Source: Mesorhizobium sp. (lineage in GTDB: Bacteria > Pseudomonadota > Alphaproteobacteria > Rhizobiales > Rhizobiaceae). From it: a stretch of DNA of 64,000 nucleotides. The stretch lies in contig SAJS01000001.1 in the NCBI GenBank assembly GCA_004017535.1, forward strand, positions 310,001 through 374,000, in the 5' to 3' direction. Positions 25,063 to 33,359 of the stretch are shown here, piece after piece; within the stretch, counting starts at the first letter, position 1, and each line of letters opens with the position of its first letter. Made by a program: the position numbers and the translations under genes. Under the pieces are notes generated by a model. The model did no database searches and had not been told where the DNA came from. It was given only the letters and a program-made list of their open reading frames with translations.

Positions 25063-26607
25063 ATGTCACCATCAAGCATTCTTCGCAGACATCGCGTCGC
25101 CGCCCTGCTGGGCGCCGCGCTGATCATTTCTCCCGTCGTCGTCTCCTTTGCCCAGAGCAATGCAAGCCTCAGCACCGTGGCCGCGACGACCCAGACTCCC
25201 GCCGCCGGCATCACGGCACCGAACGGCTCCTTCGCCCCGGTCATCGCCGTCACCAAGCCGGCGGTCGTCACGATCACCTCCATCATGAAGGCGCAGCCAC
25301 AGGCGGGTGATGACGGTTCGCCCCTCGGCGGCAATGTGCCGTTCGACCAGTTCTTCCAGCAGTTCTTCGGTGACCAGGGCATGCCGATGCCGCGCACGCC
25401 GCCGCAGCAGCAGGGGCAGCGCGCCGAGGCGCTCGGCTCCGGCTTCATCGTCGGCGCGGACGGCACCATCGTCACCAACAATCACGTCATTGATGGAGCC
25501 AGCTCGATCAAGGTGACGCTCGACGACGGCACCGAGCTTCCCGCCAAGCTCGTCGGCCACGACGCCAAGAACGATCTCGCAGTGCTCAAGATCAAGGCCG
25601 ACAAGCCGCTGCCGACCGTCAAATGGGGCGATTCCAGCAAGCTGATGACCGGCGACCAGGTGCTGGCGATCGGCAATCCGTTCGGCATCGGCACCACCGT
25701 CACCGCCGGCATCGTCTCGGCGCGCGGGCGTGACTTGCATAGCGGGCCGTTCGACGATTTCATCCAGATCGACGCGCCGATCAACCACGGCAATTCCGGC
25801 GGTCCGCTGGTCGACGTCAACGGCAATGTCATCGGCATCAACACCGCCATCTATTCGCCCAATGGCGGCAGCGTCGGCGTCGGCTTTGCCATCCCGTCGG
25901 ATCAGGCTGAGAAGGTCGTCGCCAAGCTGATGAAGGGCGGCGACATCGAATACGGCTATCTCGGCGTGCAGATCCAGCCGGTCACGCCGGATGTCGCCGG
26001 CGCCATCGGCCTCGACCATCCGGGCGGCGCGCTGGTTTCCCAGGTCACCGACGGGTCGCCGGCGGCCAAGGCAGGCATTGAAACCGGCGATGTCATCACC
26101 GGCTTCGGCGGCCAGGAGATCAAGGATCCCAAGGACCTGTCGCGCGCCGTCGCCGACGTGTCGCCCGGCGCCAAGGAGACCGTCAATATCTGGCGCAAGG
26201 GCAAGGCGATGCAGATCTCCGCCGATGTCGGCCGCAACGCCGAAGATCAGAAGACGGCGTCGAGCGGCAATGAAGGCCGCAGCCCGTCGGCCGAACAGGG
26301 CTTGCACGTTCCCTCGCTCGGCCTCGGCCTGACCGACCTCACGCCCGATATCCGCGACCAGCTCAACCTTGCCGGCAACCAGCGCGGCGCGGTGGTCGAG
26401 CGGGTCAATCCGGACAAGGCGGCTTCGGCCGCCGGCATCCAGCCGGGCGACGTCATCGTCGGCGTCGACCAGACGCCGGTGAAGACGGCCAGGCAGGCCA
26501 ATCAGGCGATCGCCGAGGCCGGCAAGTCCGGCAAGAAGTCGGTTCTCCTGCTGATCGATCGCGGCGACGCGCAGATCTTCGTCGCCGTGCCTTTCGCCGC
26601 CGGCTGA
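25063..26607 (+). CDS. Periplasmic Deg/HtrA serine protease (514 aa)
   Basis: Envelope quality-control protease-chaperone. The signal peptide is at residues 1-32 (VAALLGAALIISPVVVSFAQS). The trypsin-like domain spans about 50-290, with triad His141 (NNHVID), Asp171 (KNDLAVLKI) and Ser245 (HGNSGGPL). A Gln- and Pro-rich LA-type loop (residues about 85-130) precedes the active domain. Two PDZ domains follow at about 295-385 and 420-510 (YGYLGVQIQPV... and VVERVNPDKAASAAGIQPGD). Length and architecture match DegP/MucD proteins. The ribosome site before ATG 25063 is weak, but the signal peptide fits only this start. A strong hairpin lies just after the stop. Confidence 0.95.
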   Translation: MSPSSILRRHRVAALLGAALIISPVVVSFAQSNASLSTVAATTQTPAAGITAPNGSFAPVIAVTKPAVVTITSIMKAQPQAGDDGSPLGGNVPFDQFFQQFFGDQGMPMPRTPPQQQGQRAEALGSGFIVGADGTIVTNNHVIDGASSIKVTLDDGTELPAKLVGHDAKNDLAVLKIKADKPLPTVKWGDSSKLMTGDQVLAIGNPFGIGTTVTAGIVSARGRDLHSGPFDDFIQIDAPINHGNSGGPLVDVNGNVIGINTAIYSPNGGSVGVGFAIPSDQAEKVVAKLMKGGDIEYGYLGVQIQPVTPDVAGAIGLDHPGGALVSQVTDGSPAAKAGIETGDVITGFGGQEIKDPKDLSRAVADVSPGAKETVNIWRKGKAMQISADVGRNAEDQKTASSGNEGRSPSAEQGLHVPSLGLGLTDLTPDIRDQLNLAGNQRGAVVERVNPDKAASAAGIQPGDVIVGVDQTPVKTARQANQAIAEAGKSGKKSVLLLIDRGDAQIFVAVPFAAG

Positions 26608-26619
26608 GAAGCGCTTCGA

Positions 26620-26650
26620 CAGGGCCTGCCGGTATCTCCGGCGGGCCCTG
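26620..26650 (+). terminator. Hairpin after the Deg protease gene
   Basis: CAGGGCCTGCCGG-TATCT-CCGGCGGGCCCTG is a 13-bp stem with one G-T pair, starting 13 bp past the stop. The following sequence is only moderately T-rich (ATTTCTGTT), so it may be a terminator or an mRNA 3' stabiliser. Confidence 0.5.
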
Positions 26651-26731
26651 CCTCAAGATTTCTGTTGCCCCCCGAGGCGTATTCGAGAACACTCCCTACG
26701 GTCGATCAGTTCCGGCACGAGAGATGTCTTG

Positions 26732-27343
26732 ATGGTCACGCGCGGCTTCTTTTCCGGACGGCGTCCCCCTTCCGACACCGATGCGCGCATTCCGCCCGGC
26801 CAGTATCTGGAGCAGGGTTTTCCCGTGCTTTCGGCCGGGCCGACGCCGCGCGTGCGCACGGAGGATTGGTCTTTCACCCTCAAGCAGGGGCCGAAGCCGA
26901 TCAAGAAATGGAACTGGGCAGAATTCAACGCGCTGCCGCAGAGCAAGATGACGCGCGACATCCATTGCGTGACGGCCTGGACAAAATTCAACACGCCCTG
27001 GCAGGGCGTCATGATCGACGATATCCTCGCCGACGCCGGCATCGAGCCGCCGACGGCCTACACGCTGGCTCTGTCCTTTGACGGCTATTCCACCAATGTG
27101 CCGACCAAGGACCTTGTCACCGGCAAGGCGATGGTGGCGCTGCTCTATGAGGGCAAGCCGATCACGCCGGATCATGGCGGGCCGGCACGGCTATTGGTGC
27201 CGCACCTCTATTTCTGGAAGTCGGCCAAATGGGTGAACGGGCTGCAGTTCACCGAGCGCGACGAACCAGGCTTCTGGGAGCTTCGCGGCTATCACATGTA
27301 TGGCGATCCCTGGCGCGAGCAGCGCTATTCCAGTGACCTGTGA
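26732..27343 (+). CDS. Sulfite-oxidase-fold molybdopterin protein (203 aa)
   Basis: Molybdenum-cofactor protein of the YedY/YuiH-like branch of the sulfite oxidase family. The conserved molybdenum-ligating Cys is Cys79 in TRDIHCVTAWTKF. DDILADAGI, HGGPARLLVPHLYFWKSAKWV and the end ERDEPGFWE-x-RGYH-x-x-GDPW are family blocks. There is no twin-Arg signal, so unlike MsrP (YedY) it appears cytosolic. It lacks a dimerisation domain. The ATG at 26732 follows a TTG that could also initiate. The flavin reductase gene starts 25 bp downstream and is the likely electron partner. Physiological substrate unknown. Confidence 0.88.
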   Translation: MVTRGFFSGRRPPSDTDARIPPGQYLEQGFPVLSAGPTPRVRTEDWSFTLKQGPKPIKKWNWAEFNALPQSKMTRDIHCVTAWTKFNTPWQGVMIDDILADAGIEPPTAYTLALSFDGYSTNVPTKDLVTGKAMVALLYEGKPITPDHGGPARLLVPHLYFWKSAKWVNGLQFTERDEPGFWELRGYHMYGDPWREQRYSSDL

Positions 27344-27367
27344 GGGGCGATCCGTGAGCAGCAATCG

Positions 27368-28114
27368 ATGAGCGCCGAGCCGTCGCCGCAATCGCCCTGG
27401 CAGGCAGCCACGATCACCCGCATCGAAAAGCGCACGCCGCGCGTCACCAGCTTCTGGTTCCAGCCGTCGCGGCCTTTTGCTCACCTTGCCGGACAGCATG
27501 TCGACATCAGGCTGACGGCGCCGGATGGCTATCAGGCGCGCCGCTCCTATTCCATCGCCTCGGCGCCGGAAGCAGGCGGCGGCGTCGAGCTGGCGATCGA
27601 GCGGCTCGACGACGGCGAGGTCTCGCCCTTCTTCCACGACGTCGCCGCCGTCGGCGACGAGATCGAGCTGCGCGGGCCGCTGGGCGGCCATTTCATCTGG
27701 GAGGAGGGTGACGGCGGCCCGATCCTCCTGGTCGGCGGCGGCTCGGGCGTCGTGCCGCTGATGGCGATGGTGCGTCATCGCACGCTGCGCAACAAGGCGG
27801 TGCCCGTCGCGCTGGTGTTCTCGGTGCGGATCTGGGACGAGGTGATTTTTCGCGACGAGCTGATCGGCCTCGACGACCGCCGCGACGGGTTCGATCTGGT
27901 TTTGACGCTGACCCGCGAGCCGGCGAGGCGGCCCTCCGACTATTCCCGGCGCGTCGACGCCCGCATGATGGCACAGGCCGTCGAGCGCTTGCCCAAGGCG
28001 CCGAAGCTCACCTATCTCTGCGGCTCGAATGCGTTCGTCTCGGCCGCCGCCGACGCCTTGATCGGCGTCGGCGTTCCGTCGGAAATCATCCGCACCGAGC
28101 GCTACGGGGTTTAG
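27368..28114 (+). CDS. FNR-like FAD/NAD(P)H oxidoreductase (248 aa)
   Basis: Flavin reductase of the ferredoxin-NADP reductase superfamily. The FAD motif is RRSYSIASAPE (about residues 59-69), the nucleotide motif GGGSGVVPLMAM (about 122-133) and the C-terminal block TYLCGSNAFVSAAADALIGVGV. It has no iron-sulfur domain and no signal peptide. Directly downstream of the molybdopterin protein it probably delivers electrons from NAD(P)H to it, a two-gene arrangement common in rhizobia. A GTG at 27354 is an alternative start. Confidence 0.88.
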   Translation: MSAEPSPQSPWQAATITRIEKRTPRVTSFWFQPSRPFAHLAGQHVDIRLTAPDGYQARRSYSIASAPEAGGGVELAIERLDDGEVSPFFHDVAAVGDEIELRGPLGGHFIWEEGDGGPILLVGGGSGVVPLMAMVRHRTLRNKAVPVALVFSVRIWDEVIFRDELIGLDDRRDGFDLVLTLTREPARRPSDYSRRVDARMMAQAVERLPKAPKLTYLCGSNAFVSAAADALIGVGVPSEIIRTERYGV

Positions 28115-28115
28115 A

Positions 28116-28162
28116 AGCATGATCCCGAAAAGTGGGTACCGGTTTTCGGCAGGGATCATGCT
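28116..28162. repeat. Rhizobial GCATGATCCCGAAAAGTGGG palindrome
   Basis: AGCATGATCCC and GGGATCATGCT are perfect outer arms, enclosing GAAAAGTGGGTACCGGTTTTC. This is a widespread intergenic palindrome of Rhizobiales genomes. It starts 2 bp after the flavin reductase stop, between convergent transcription units. Confidence 0.8.
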
Positions 28163-28243
28163 CCGGGCCCTGAACTCCTGTTCGGCAGGACAGCGGTCGG
28201 CGAGGGTGATACCGCAACGATCCCTGCCTCGACCGACCAGCCT

Positions 28244-29353
28244 TCAGGCCTCGATGTCCAGCGCCGACAACGGCCTCGAACAGCAGGCCAGGATATAACC
28301 GTCATCGATCTCGTGATCGAGAATGCCGCCATTGTGGCTCATCGAGACCTCGCCCGAGACCTTCTTCACCTTGCAGGTCCCCCAGAGACCGAACTCGCAG
28401 GCTGCCGGGATCCTGACGCCCGAAGCGCGCGCCGTCTGCAGCACGGTCTGTCCGGCGACGCATTCCGCATCGACGTTTGAAAGCGAAAAGCGGACCGGCG
28501 TCACCGCCTCGGCGAGCGGCTTGGCGTCGTCGCCGGCCGGCACCGCGAACGGCGCCGGGACTTCTTCCACGGCCGGCGCGGCGAAGCTCTCCTGATGGTA
28601 GCGGCTCATGTCGAAGCCGGCTGCCTCCAGCATCTGCCGCACGGCGCGCATGAAGGGGTCCGGCCCGCAGCAGAAGATTTCCCGCTCGCGGAAATCGGGT
28701 GCAAGAAGCGGCAGCCGGATCGCGTCGATGCGGCCCATATGGCCGAACCAGCCCTCGCGGCTCGACCGCTCCTCGATCATGAAGCCGAGCGACAGGCCGG
28801 GCATGCGGCTGCCGAGCAGTTCGAGCTCCTTGCGGAAGATGATCTCTTCCGGCCGCCGCGCGCAATTGACGAAGCCGACATCGGTCCAGGGCGCGCAGTC
28901 GTTCAGCCAGCGCAGCATCGACATCATCGGCGTGACGCCGGATCCGGCCGAAATGAACAGATATTTGGCCGCCGGATGGCTGTGCAGCGAGAAATCGCCG
29001 GCCGGCCCGTAGGCTTTCACATGGACGCCGGGCTTCAGATTGTCGAACATCCAGCGCGTGCCGACGCTTCCGGCCTGCGCTTTCACCGTCACAGCGATCG
29101 AGAACGGCCGCGACGGCGAGGACGACAGCGTGTAGGTGCGCATCAGCGGCCCGTCGGCCGTCGGCAATTCCAGCGTCACGAACTGCCCGGGTTTGTAGCG
29201 GAACCAAGTCTGATTGTCGGAGCGGAAGGTGAACGTCTTCACCTGCGGCGCCTCGTCGCTGACGCCGATCGCTTCCAGCACCTGCAGCCTGTCGTTCCAG
29301 GGCGCCATCTCGTCGAGGTGGCGATAGAGTCCGAGATCCGTCATCGCGTTCAT
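28244..29353 (-). CDS. GbcB-like ferredoxin reductase component, one [2Fe-2S] Cys replaced
   Basis: Electron-transfer partner of a Rieske oxygenase. An N-terminal FAD domain (residues about 20-130, RTYTLSSSPS), an NAD domain (about 130-250, ISAGSGVTPMMSMLRW and CCGPDPFMRAVRQML) and a C-terminal plant-type ferredoxin domain (about 285-369). This layout matches GbcB of glycine betaine monooxygenase. In the ferredoxin loop the usual C-x4-C-x2-C reads CEFGLWGTC: the middle cysteine is Trp (codon 28382-28384). The fourth Cys is in LACCSRP. A missing ligand should impair cluster assembly. Start 29353 follows GAAGG and GAGGAG; 29344 is an alternative. It lies just after the Rieske gene on the same strand. 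Confidence 0.85.
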   Translation of the reverse strand: MNAMTDLGLYRHLDEMAPWNDRLQVLEAIGVSDEAPQVKTFTFRSDNQTWFRYKPGQFVTLELPTADGPLMRTYTLSSSPSRPFSIAVTVKAQAGSVGTRWMFDNLKPGVHVKAYGPAGDFSLHSHPAAKYLFISAGSGVTPMMSMLRWLNDCAPWTDVGFVNCARRPEEIIFRKELELLGSRMPGLSLGFMIEERSSREGWFGHMGRIDAIRLPLLAPDFREREIFCCGPDPFMRAVRQMLEAAGFDMSRYHQESFAAPAVEEVPAPFAVPAGDDAKPLAEAVTPVRFSLSNVDAECVAGQTVLQTARASGVRIPAACEFGLWGTCKVKKVSGEVSMSHNGGILDHEIDDGYILACCSRPLSALDIEA

Positions 29354-29364
29354 CTCCTCAGCCT

Positions 29365-30535
<1,171 letters not shown>

Positions 30536-30649
30536 GTCCTGTCCTCGCATCAAGGACTGAACTGGTGGTGATGGAGAAGAACGGCCGCCATCGGCAGGGC
30601 CGGGCACGCACCGTCCGCCTCTTGACCGCCCACCGCGATCAGTCGAGTT

Positions 30650-30833
30650 CAAAAATGTCTCTGGCTGGTTTCCGGGCTTTGGAGTTGCCCTCGCGGGCGG
30701 TCGCAACACCTTCCCAGGCCCATGGCCCAGTGGTCTCCCGTTGCGACCTCACTCCACCACCGTTGCGGGGGCAGCGCCGGATTTCGACCGGCTTCCCAAT
30801 TCTCCGCCTCGTCGCGACGATGCGGCACCTGAG
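30650..30833 (-). promoter_or_regulatory. Cobalamin (AdoCbl) riboswitch
   Basis: Read on the minus strand, the landmarks of the cobalamin aptamer appear in order: CAGGTGCC; GGGAAGCCGGTCGAAATCC then GGCGCTGCCCCCGCAAC; ACCACTGGGCC; CTGGGAAGG; and the 3' arm AAAGCCCGGAAACCAGCC. These match the conserved core (GGGAA, GGTCGAAATCC, GCCCCCGCAAC, CCACTGGG, GGGAAGG, AGCC-x-GGA-x-ACC). It lies about 115 bp upstream of the Rieske oxygenase start on the same strand. The downstream segment is GC-rich and foldable but I cannot assign its switching mechanism. Family identity is firm; the target gene is inferred from position. Confidence 0.93.
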
Positions 30834-31342
30834 ATGGCCTGATCTAACCACGGCAGCCGGCTTCGCGTCGGCATGAAAACGACATCGCATCCATGCGGCG
30901 CGACAATGGGCGCCGTATCCACGGTGCCGATTCTCGTCGTTCTCGCCATGCCCTCCGAATTCCGGGGGGTGCTCCCGGACGAGGTTCGGGAGGGTCGTTG
31001 ATGGTTAACAGTATCAAAAAGTGACTATTAGCAGATTCTAAAATCGAACCGAACGGTTCGTTTCTGTTGACGGTGCGTGCAGAACGCTGTGAACGTTGGC
31101 GCTCCGACACACTTGGTGAGCCAGCGGCATAAATCGCATAACAAGTTGATTAAATTGAATAAAAATATGGTTGTAGGCATGCTTATGAAAACTTCAAGAG
31201 GCGGATTCATGGTCCAGGCGAAAAAACTTCGTGATTGGAATCCGGCAGTCGGCTCACCCAAATGAGCGGTGTCCGAACGACGCGATTTCATTCCCAAGAC
31301 ACGCCGCTAGACGGACTGACTAAAGATACTGGAGTAGAAAAA
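30834..31342. other. About 510-bp intergenic region between riboswitch and DUF680 genes
   Basis: Divergent spacer: it must hold the promoter of the riboswitch transcript (leftward) and of the DUF680 genes (rightward). The part from about 31000 to 31260 is clearly more AT-rich than the rest of the window. It includes the palindrome at 31045-31060. A 62-codon plus-strand frame at 31077-31265 has no ribosome site or recognisable family and is not called. Confidence 0.55.
31045..31060. promoter_or_regulatory. Perfect 16-bp palindrome, candidate operator
   Basis: CGAACCG-AA-CGGTTCG in the AT-rich spacer, followed 6 bp later by TTGACG, a possible -35 element. Shape and size resemble TetR-family operators. 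No regulator gene is adjacent. Confidence 0.4.
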
Positions 31343-31549
31343 ATGAAAAAGATTGTTCTCACTGCCGCGGCCCTTGTGGCGATTTCCGGCAGCGCCTTTG
31401 CCGGTAGCGACAATTATGGTTCGCAGGCTGCCAATCCGCCGGCCGCCACGGTCGACTCTTCTTACACGGCCTCGGTCCGCAAGTCCGAACCGGCTGAACA
31501 GAAGCCTGTCACCACGGGTGCCGACCACAACCTTTTCGGTAACAACTAA
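31343..31549 (+). CDS. DUF680-type small secreted protein, copy 1 (68 aa)
   Basis: Small exported protein of unknown function. Residues 1-20 (MKKIVLTAAALVAISGSAFA) are a textbook signal peptide, leaving a mature peptide of about 48 residues that begins GSDNYGS and ends TGADHNLFGNN. The mature part is polar and has no cysteine. GGAG lies eight bases before the ATG. First of three tandem paralogues; copy 2 is nearly identical in signal peptide and C-terminus. The GSDNYG motif and size are those of DUF680, a family I know from Mesorhizobium. Confidence 0.85.
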   Translation: MKKIVLTAAALVAISGSAFAGSDNYGSQAANPPAATVDSSYTASVRKSEPAEQKPVTTGADHNLFGNN

Positions 31550-31564
31550 CAGCCGACTTCGATC

Positions 31565-31586
31565 GGCGACGGGTTCGCCCGTCGCC
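31565..31586 (+). other. Conserved stem-loop between DUF680 copies 1 and 2
   Basis: GGCGACGGG-TTCG-CCCGTCGCC: a perfect 9-bp stem closed by a UUCG tetraloop, 15 bp after the stop of copy 1 and without a T-run. The equivalent hairpin follows copy 2, so it is duplicated with the gene. Possible mRNA stabiliser or processing boundary. Confidence 0.65.
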
Positions 31587-31618
31587 TCGGTCGGACCAGG
31601 AAATTCAGGAGCACGAAA

Positions 31619-31828
31619 ATGAAGAAGATTGTTCTTGCCACCGTCGCCCTTCTGGCGATTTCCGGCAGCGCCTTTGCCGGTAGCGATAATTACGGTTCCA
31701 ACGGCGCCAACCAGCCGGCCGTCGCGGTCGACTCGTCCTACACGGCGTCTGTGAACAAGCCGAACCCGGCTGCCGCGCAGAAGCCGGTCACCACGGGCGC
31801 CGACCACAACCTTTTCGGCAACAACTAA
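31619..31828 (+). CDS. DUF680-type small secreted protein, copy 2 (69 aa)
   Basis: Second tandem paralogue. The signal peptide MKKIVLATVALLAISGSAFA is followed by GSDNYGSNGANQPAVAVDSS and the same TGADHNLFGNN end as copy 1. The ribosome site CAGGAGCACGAAA is excellent. The coding and spacer sequences are so close to copy 1 that a recent tandem duplication is likely. Function unknown; probable periplasmic or secreted peptide. Confidence 0.85.
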   Translation: MKKIVLATVALLAISGSAFAGSDNYGSNGANQPAVAVDSSYTASVNKPNPAAAQKPVTTGADHNLFGNN

Positions 31829-31844
31829 CAGCCGATTTCGAACC

Positions 31845-31866
31845 GGCGACGGGCTTGCCCGTCGTC
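31845..31866 (+). other. Conserved stem-loop between DUF680 copies 2 and 3
   Basis: GGCGACGGG-CTTG-CCCGTCGTC: the same position and stem as the hairpin after copy 1, with a CUUG tetraloop replacing UUCG and one G-U pair. Both loop sequences belong to unusually stable tetraloop classes, which suggests the structure is maintained. Confidence 0.6.
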
Positions 31867-31899
31867 TCGGTCGGATCAAGAAATTCAGGAGTACCTAAG

Positions 31900-32133
31900 A
31901 TGAAAAAGATCATTCTTGCCACCGCGGCTCTCATGGCCGTTTCCTCGGCTGCTTTTGCGGGCAGCGACAATTACGGCAACAGCGGCGTCAACCAGCCGGC
32001 TCCCGCCGTGGATACGACCCGCACCTCGTCGATCGGCAACGACTCGCCGGTCTACAAGCTGTTGAATTCGTCGCGCGACGCGCAGAAGTCGGCTCCGCAG
32101 GGCGCCGATCGCGACCACTTCGGCAATCATTAA
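31900..32133 (+). CDS. DUF680-type small secreted protein, copy 3 (77 aa)
   Basis: Third and most diverged paralogue. Signal peptide MKKIILATAALMAVSSAAFA, then GSDNYGNSGVNQPAPAVDTT; the central part is longer (SPVYKLLNSSRDAQKSAPQ) and the end is GADRDHFGNH. CAGGAGTACCTAAG is the ribosome site. It is followed by a strong terminator, closing the three-gene unit. Confidence 0.85.
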   Translation: MKKIILATAALMAVSSAAFAGSDNYGNSGVNQPAPAVDTTRTSSIGNDSPVYKLLNSSRDAQKSAPQGADRDHFGNH

Positions 32134-32159
32134 CAGCCGACCGTGATTTGAAAACAGGA

Positions 32160-32191
32160 GCGGCGGGCCAAGGCCCGCCGCTTCTTTCTTT
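32160..32191 (+). terminator. Intrinsic terminator after the DUF680 genes
   Basis: GCGGCGGGCC-AA-GGCCCGCCGC, a 10-bp perfect stem followed by TTCTTTCTTT, 27 bp past the stop of copy 3. It lies between convergent units and may also stop aglK transcription, although the minus-strand tail is weaker. Confidence 0.85.
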
Positions 32192-32211
32192 GCCGCAGCG
32201 ACTCTGCGCGC

Positions 32212-33324
32212 TCAGGCCGCCTTCGCTTCTTCGCGATGCAGCGTGAAGGAATGGCCGTCGGCGTCGAAAATATGCAGATCGCCGGCGCTTGCGTTGAGCC
32301 GCAGTGTCTCACCGCGCTTGACCTCGACATTTCCCGGCAGCTTGGCGACCAGCGGCAGGTCTGCGCGGCCGATATCGATATAGACGAGCTGAACCTCGCC
32401 GAGTTGCTCGATATAGTCGACCTTGCCCTCAAAGAGGTAATCGGAACCGGTTGCGATCGCGAGATCCTCCGGCCGCACGCCGAAGCTGACTGCCGCGCCA
32501 TTCGCCGAGACGGGCGTCGCGATCGGCACCGTCGCCTTGCGGTCGCCGACATGGCTGACCACGGTCGGATTGCCGGCCTTCTCGATCTTTGCCGGCAATA
32601 TGTTCATCGCCGGCGAGCCGATGAACTGGGCCACGAACAGGTTACCGGGACGCTTGTAGAGCTCCATCGGCGTGCCGACCTGCTCGACGACGCCGTCTTT
32701 CAACACCACGATGCGGTCCGCCAGCGTCATAGCCTCCACCTGGTCGTGCGTGACGTAGATCATGGTGGTGTTCGGCATCGATTCCTTGAGCTTGGCGATT
32801 TCGATGCGGGTGGCGACGCGAAGTGCGGCGTCGAGGTTCGACAGCGGCTCGTCGAACAGGAACACCTTCGGGTTGCGCACGATGGCGCGGCCGATCGCGA
32901 CGCGCTGGCGCTGGCCGCCCGACATCGCCTTGGGCAGGCGGTCGAGATATTTGGTCAGCTGCAGGATCTCAGCCGCCTGGCGCACCCGCTTGTCGATCTC
33001 GGCCTTGCTTTCCTTGCCGATCTTCATCGAGAAGGCCATGTTGTCGTAGACCGTCATATGCGGATAGAGCGCGTAGGACTGGAACACCATGGCGATGCCG
33101 CGCTTCGACGGCGGCACGTCGTTCACCACCTCGCCGTCGATCTTCAGCTCGCCCGAGGTAATCTCCTCGAGGCCGGCGATCGACCTGAGCAAGGTCGACT
33201 TGCCGCAACCCGACGGTCCGACGAAGACGATGAACTCGCCCGATTTGATGTCGAGGTCGATGCCGTGGAGAATGTTGAGGTTGCCGTATGATTTCTTCAC
33301 CTGGTTCAGCGTGACATCGGCCAT
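32212..33324 (-). CDS. aglK: Alpha-glucoside ABC transporter ATPase AglK (370 aa)
   Basis: ATP-hydrolysing subunit of a MalK/UgpC-type sugar importer. Walker A is GPSGCGKST (about residues 36-44), the Q-loop is in VFQSYALYPHMTV, the signature AMSGGQRQRVAIGRA and Walker B VFLFDEPLSNLDA, with the switch His in YVTHDQ. The C-terminal 120 residues form the OB-fold regulatory domain (VSFGVRPEDL). GGGAGAGGACAAAC gives a good ribosome site. It is the last gene of the agl operon, as in Sinorhizobium meliloti aglEFGAK. The naming rests on this context. Confidence 0.93.
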   Translation of the reverse strand: MADVTLNQVKKSYGNLNILHGIDLDIKSGEFIVFVGPSGCGKSTLLRSIAGLEEITSGELKIDGEVVNDVPPSKRGIAMVFQSYALYPHMTVYDNMAFSMKIGKESKAEIDKRVRQAAEILQLTKYLDRLPKAMSGGQRQRVAIGRAIVRNPKVFLFDEPLSNLDAALRVATRIEIAKLKESMPNTTMIYVTHDQVEAMTLADRIVVLKDGVVEQVGTPMELYKRPGNLFVAQFIGSPAMNILPAKIEKAGNPTVVSHVGDRKATVPIATPVSANGAAVSFGVRPEDLAIATGSDYLFEGKVDYIEQLGEVQLVYIDIGRADLPLVAKLPGNVEVKRGETLRLNASAGDLHIFDADGHSFTLHREEAKAA

Positions 33325-33359
33325 GTTTGTCCTCTCCCGTTGATCTCTGTCTTAGAAGT

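Noticed and set aside
31077..31265. 62-codon plus-strand frame in the AT-rich spacer
   Set aside because: No ribosome site, no signal peptide and no family resemblance; more likely non-coding leader DNA of the DUF680 unit.
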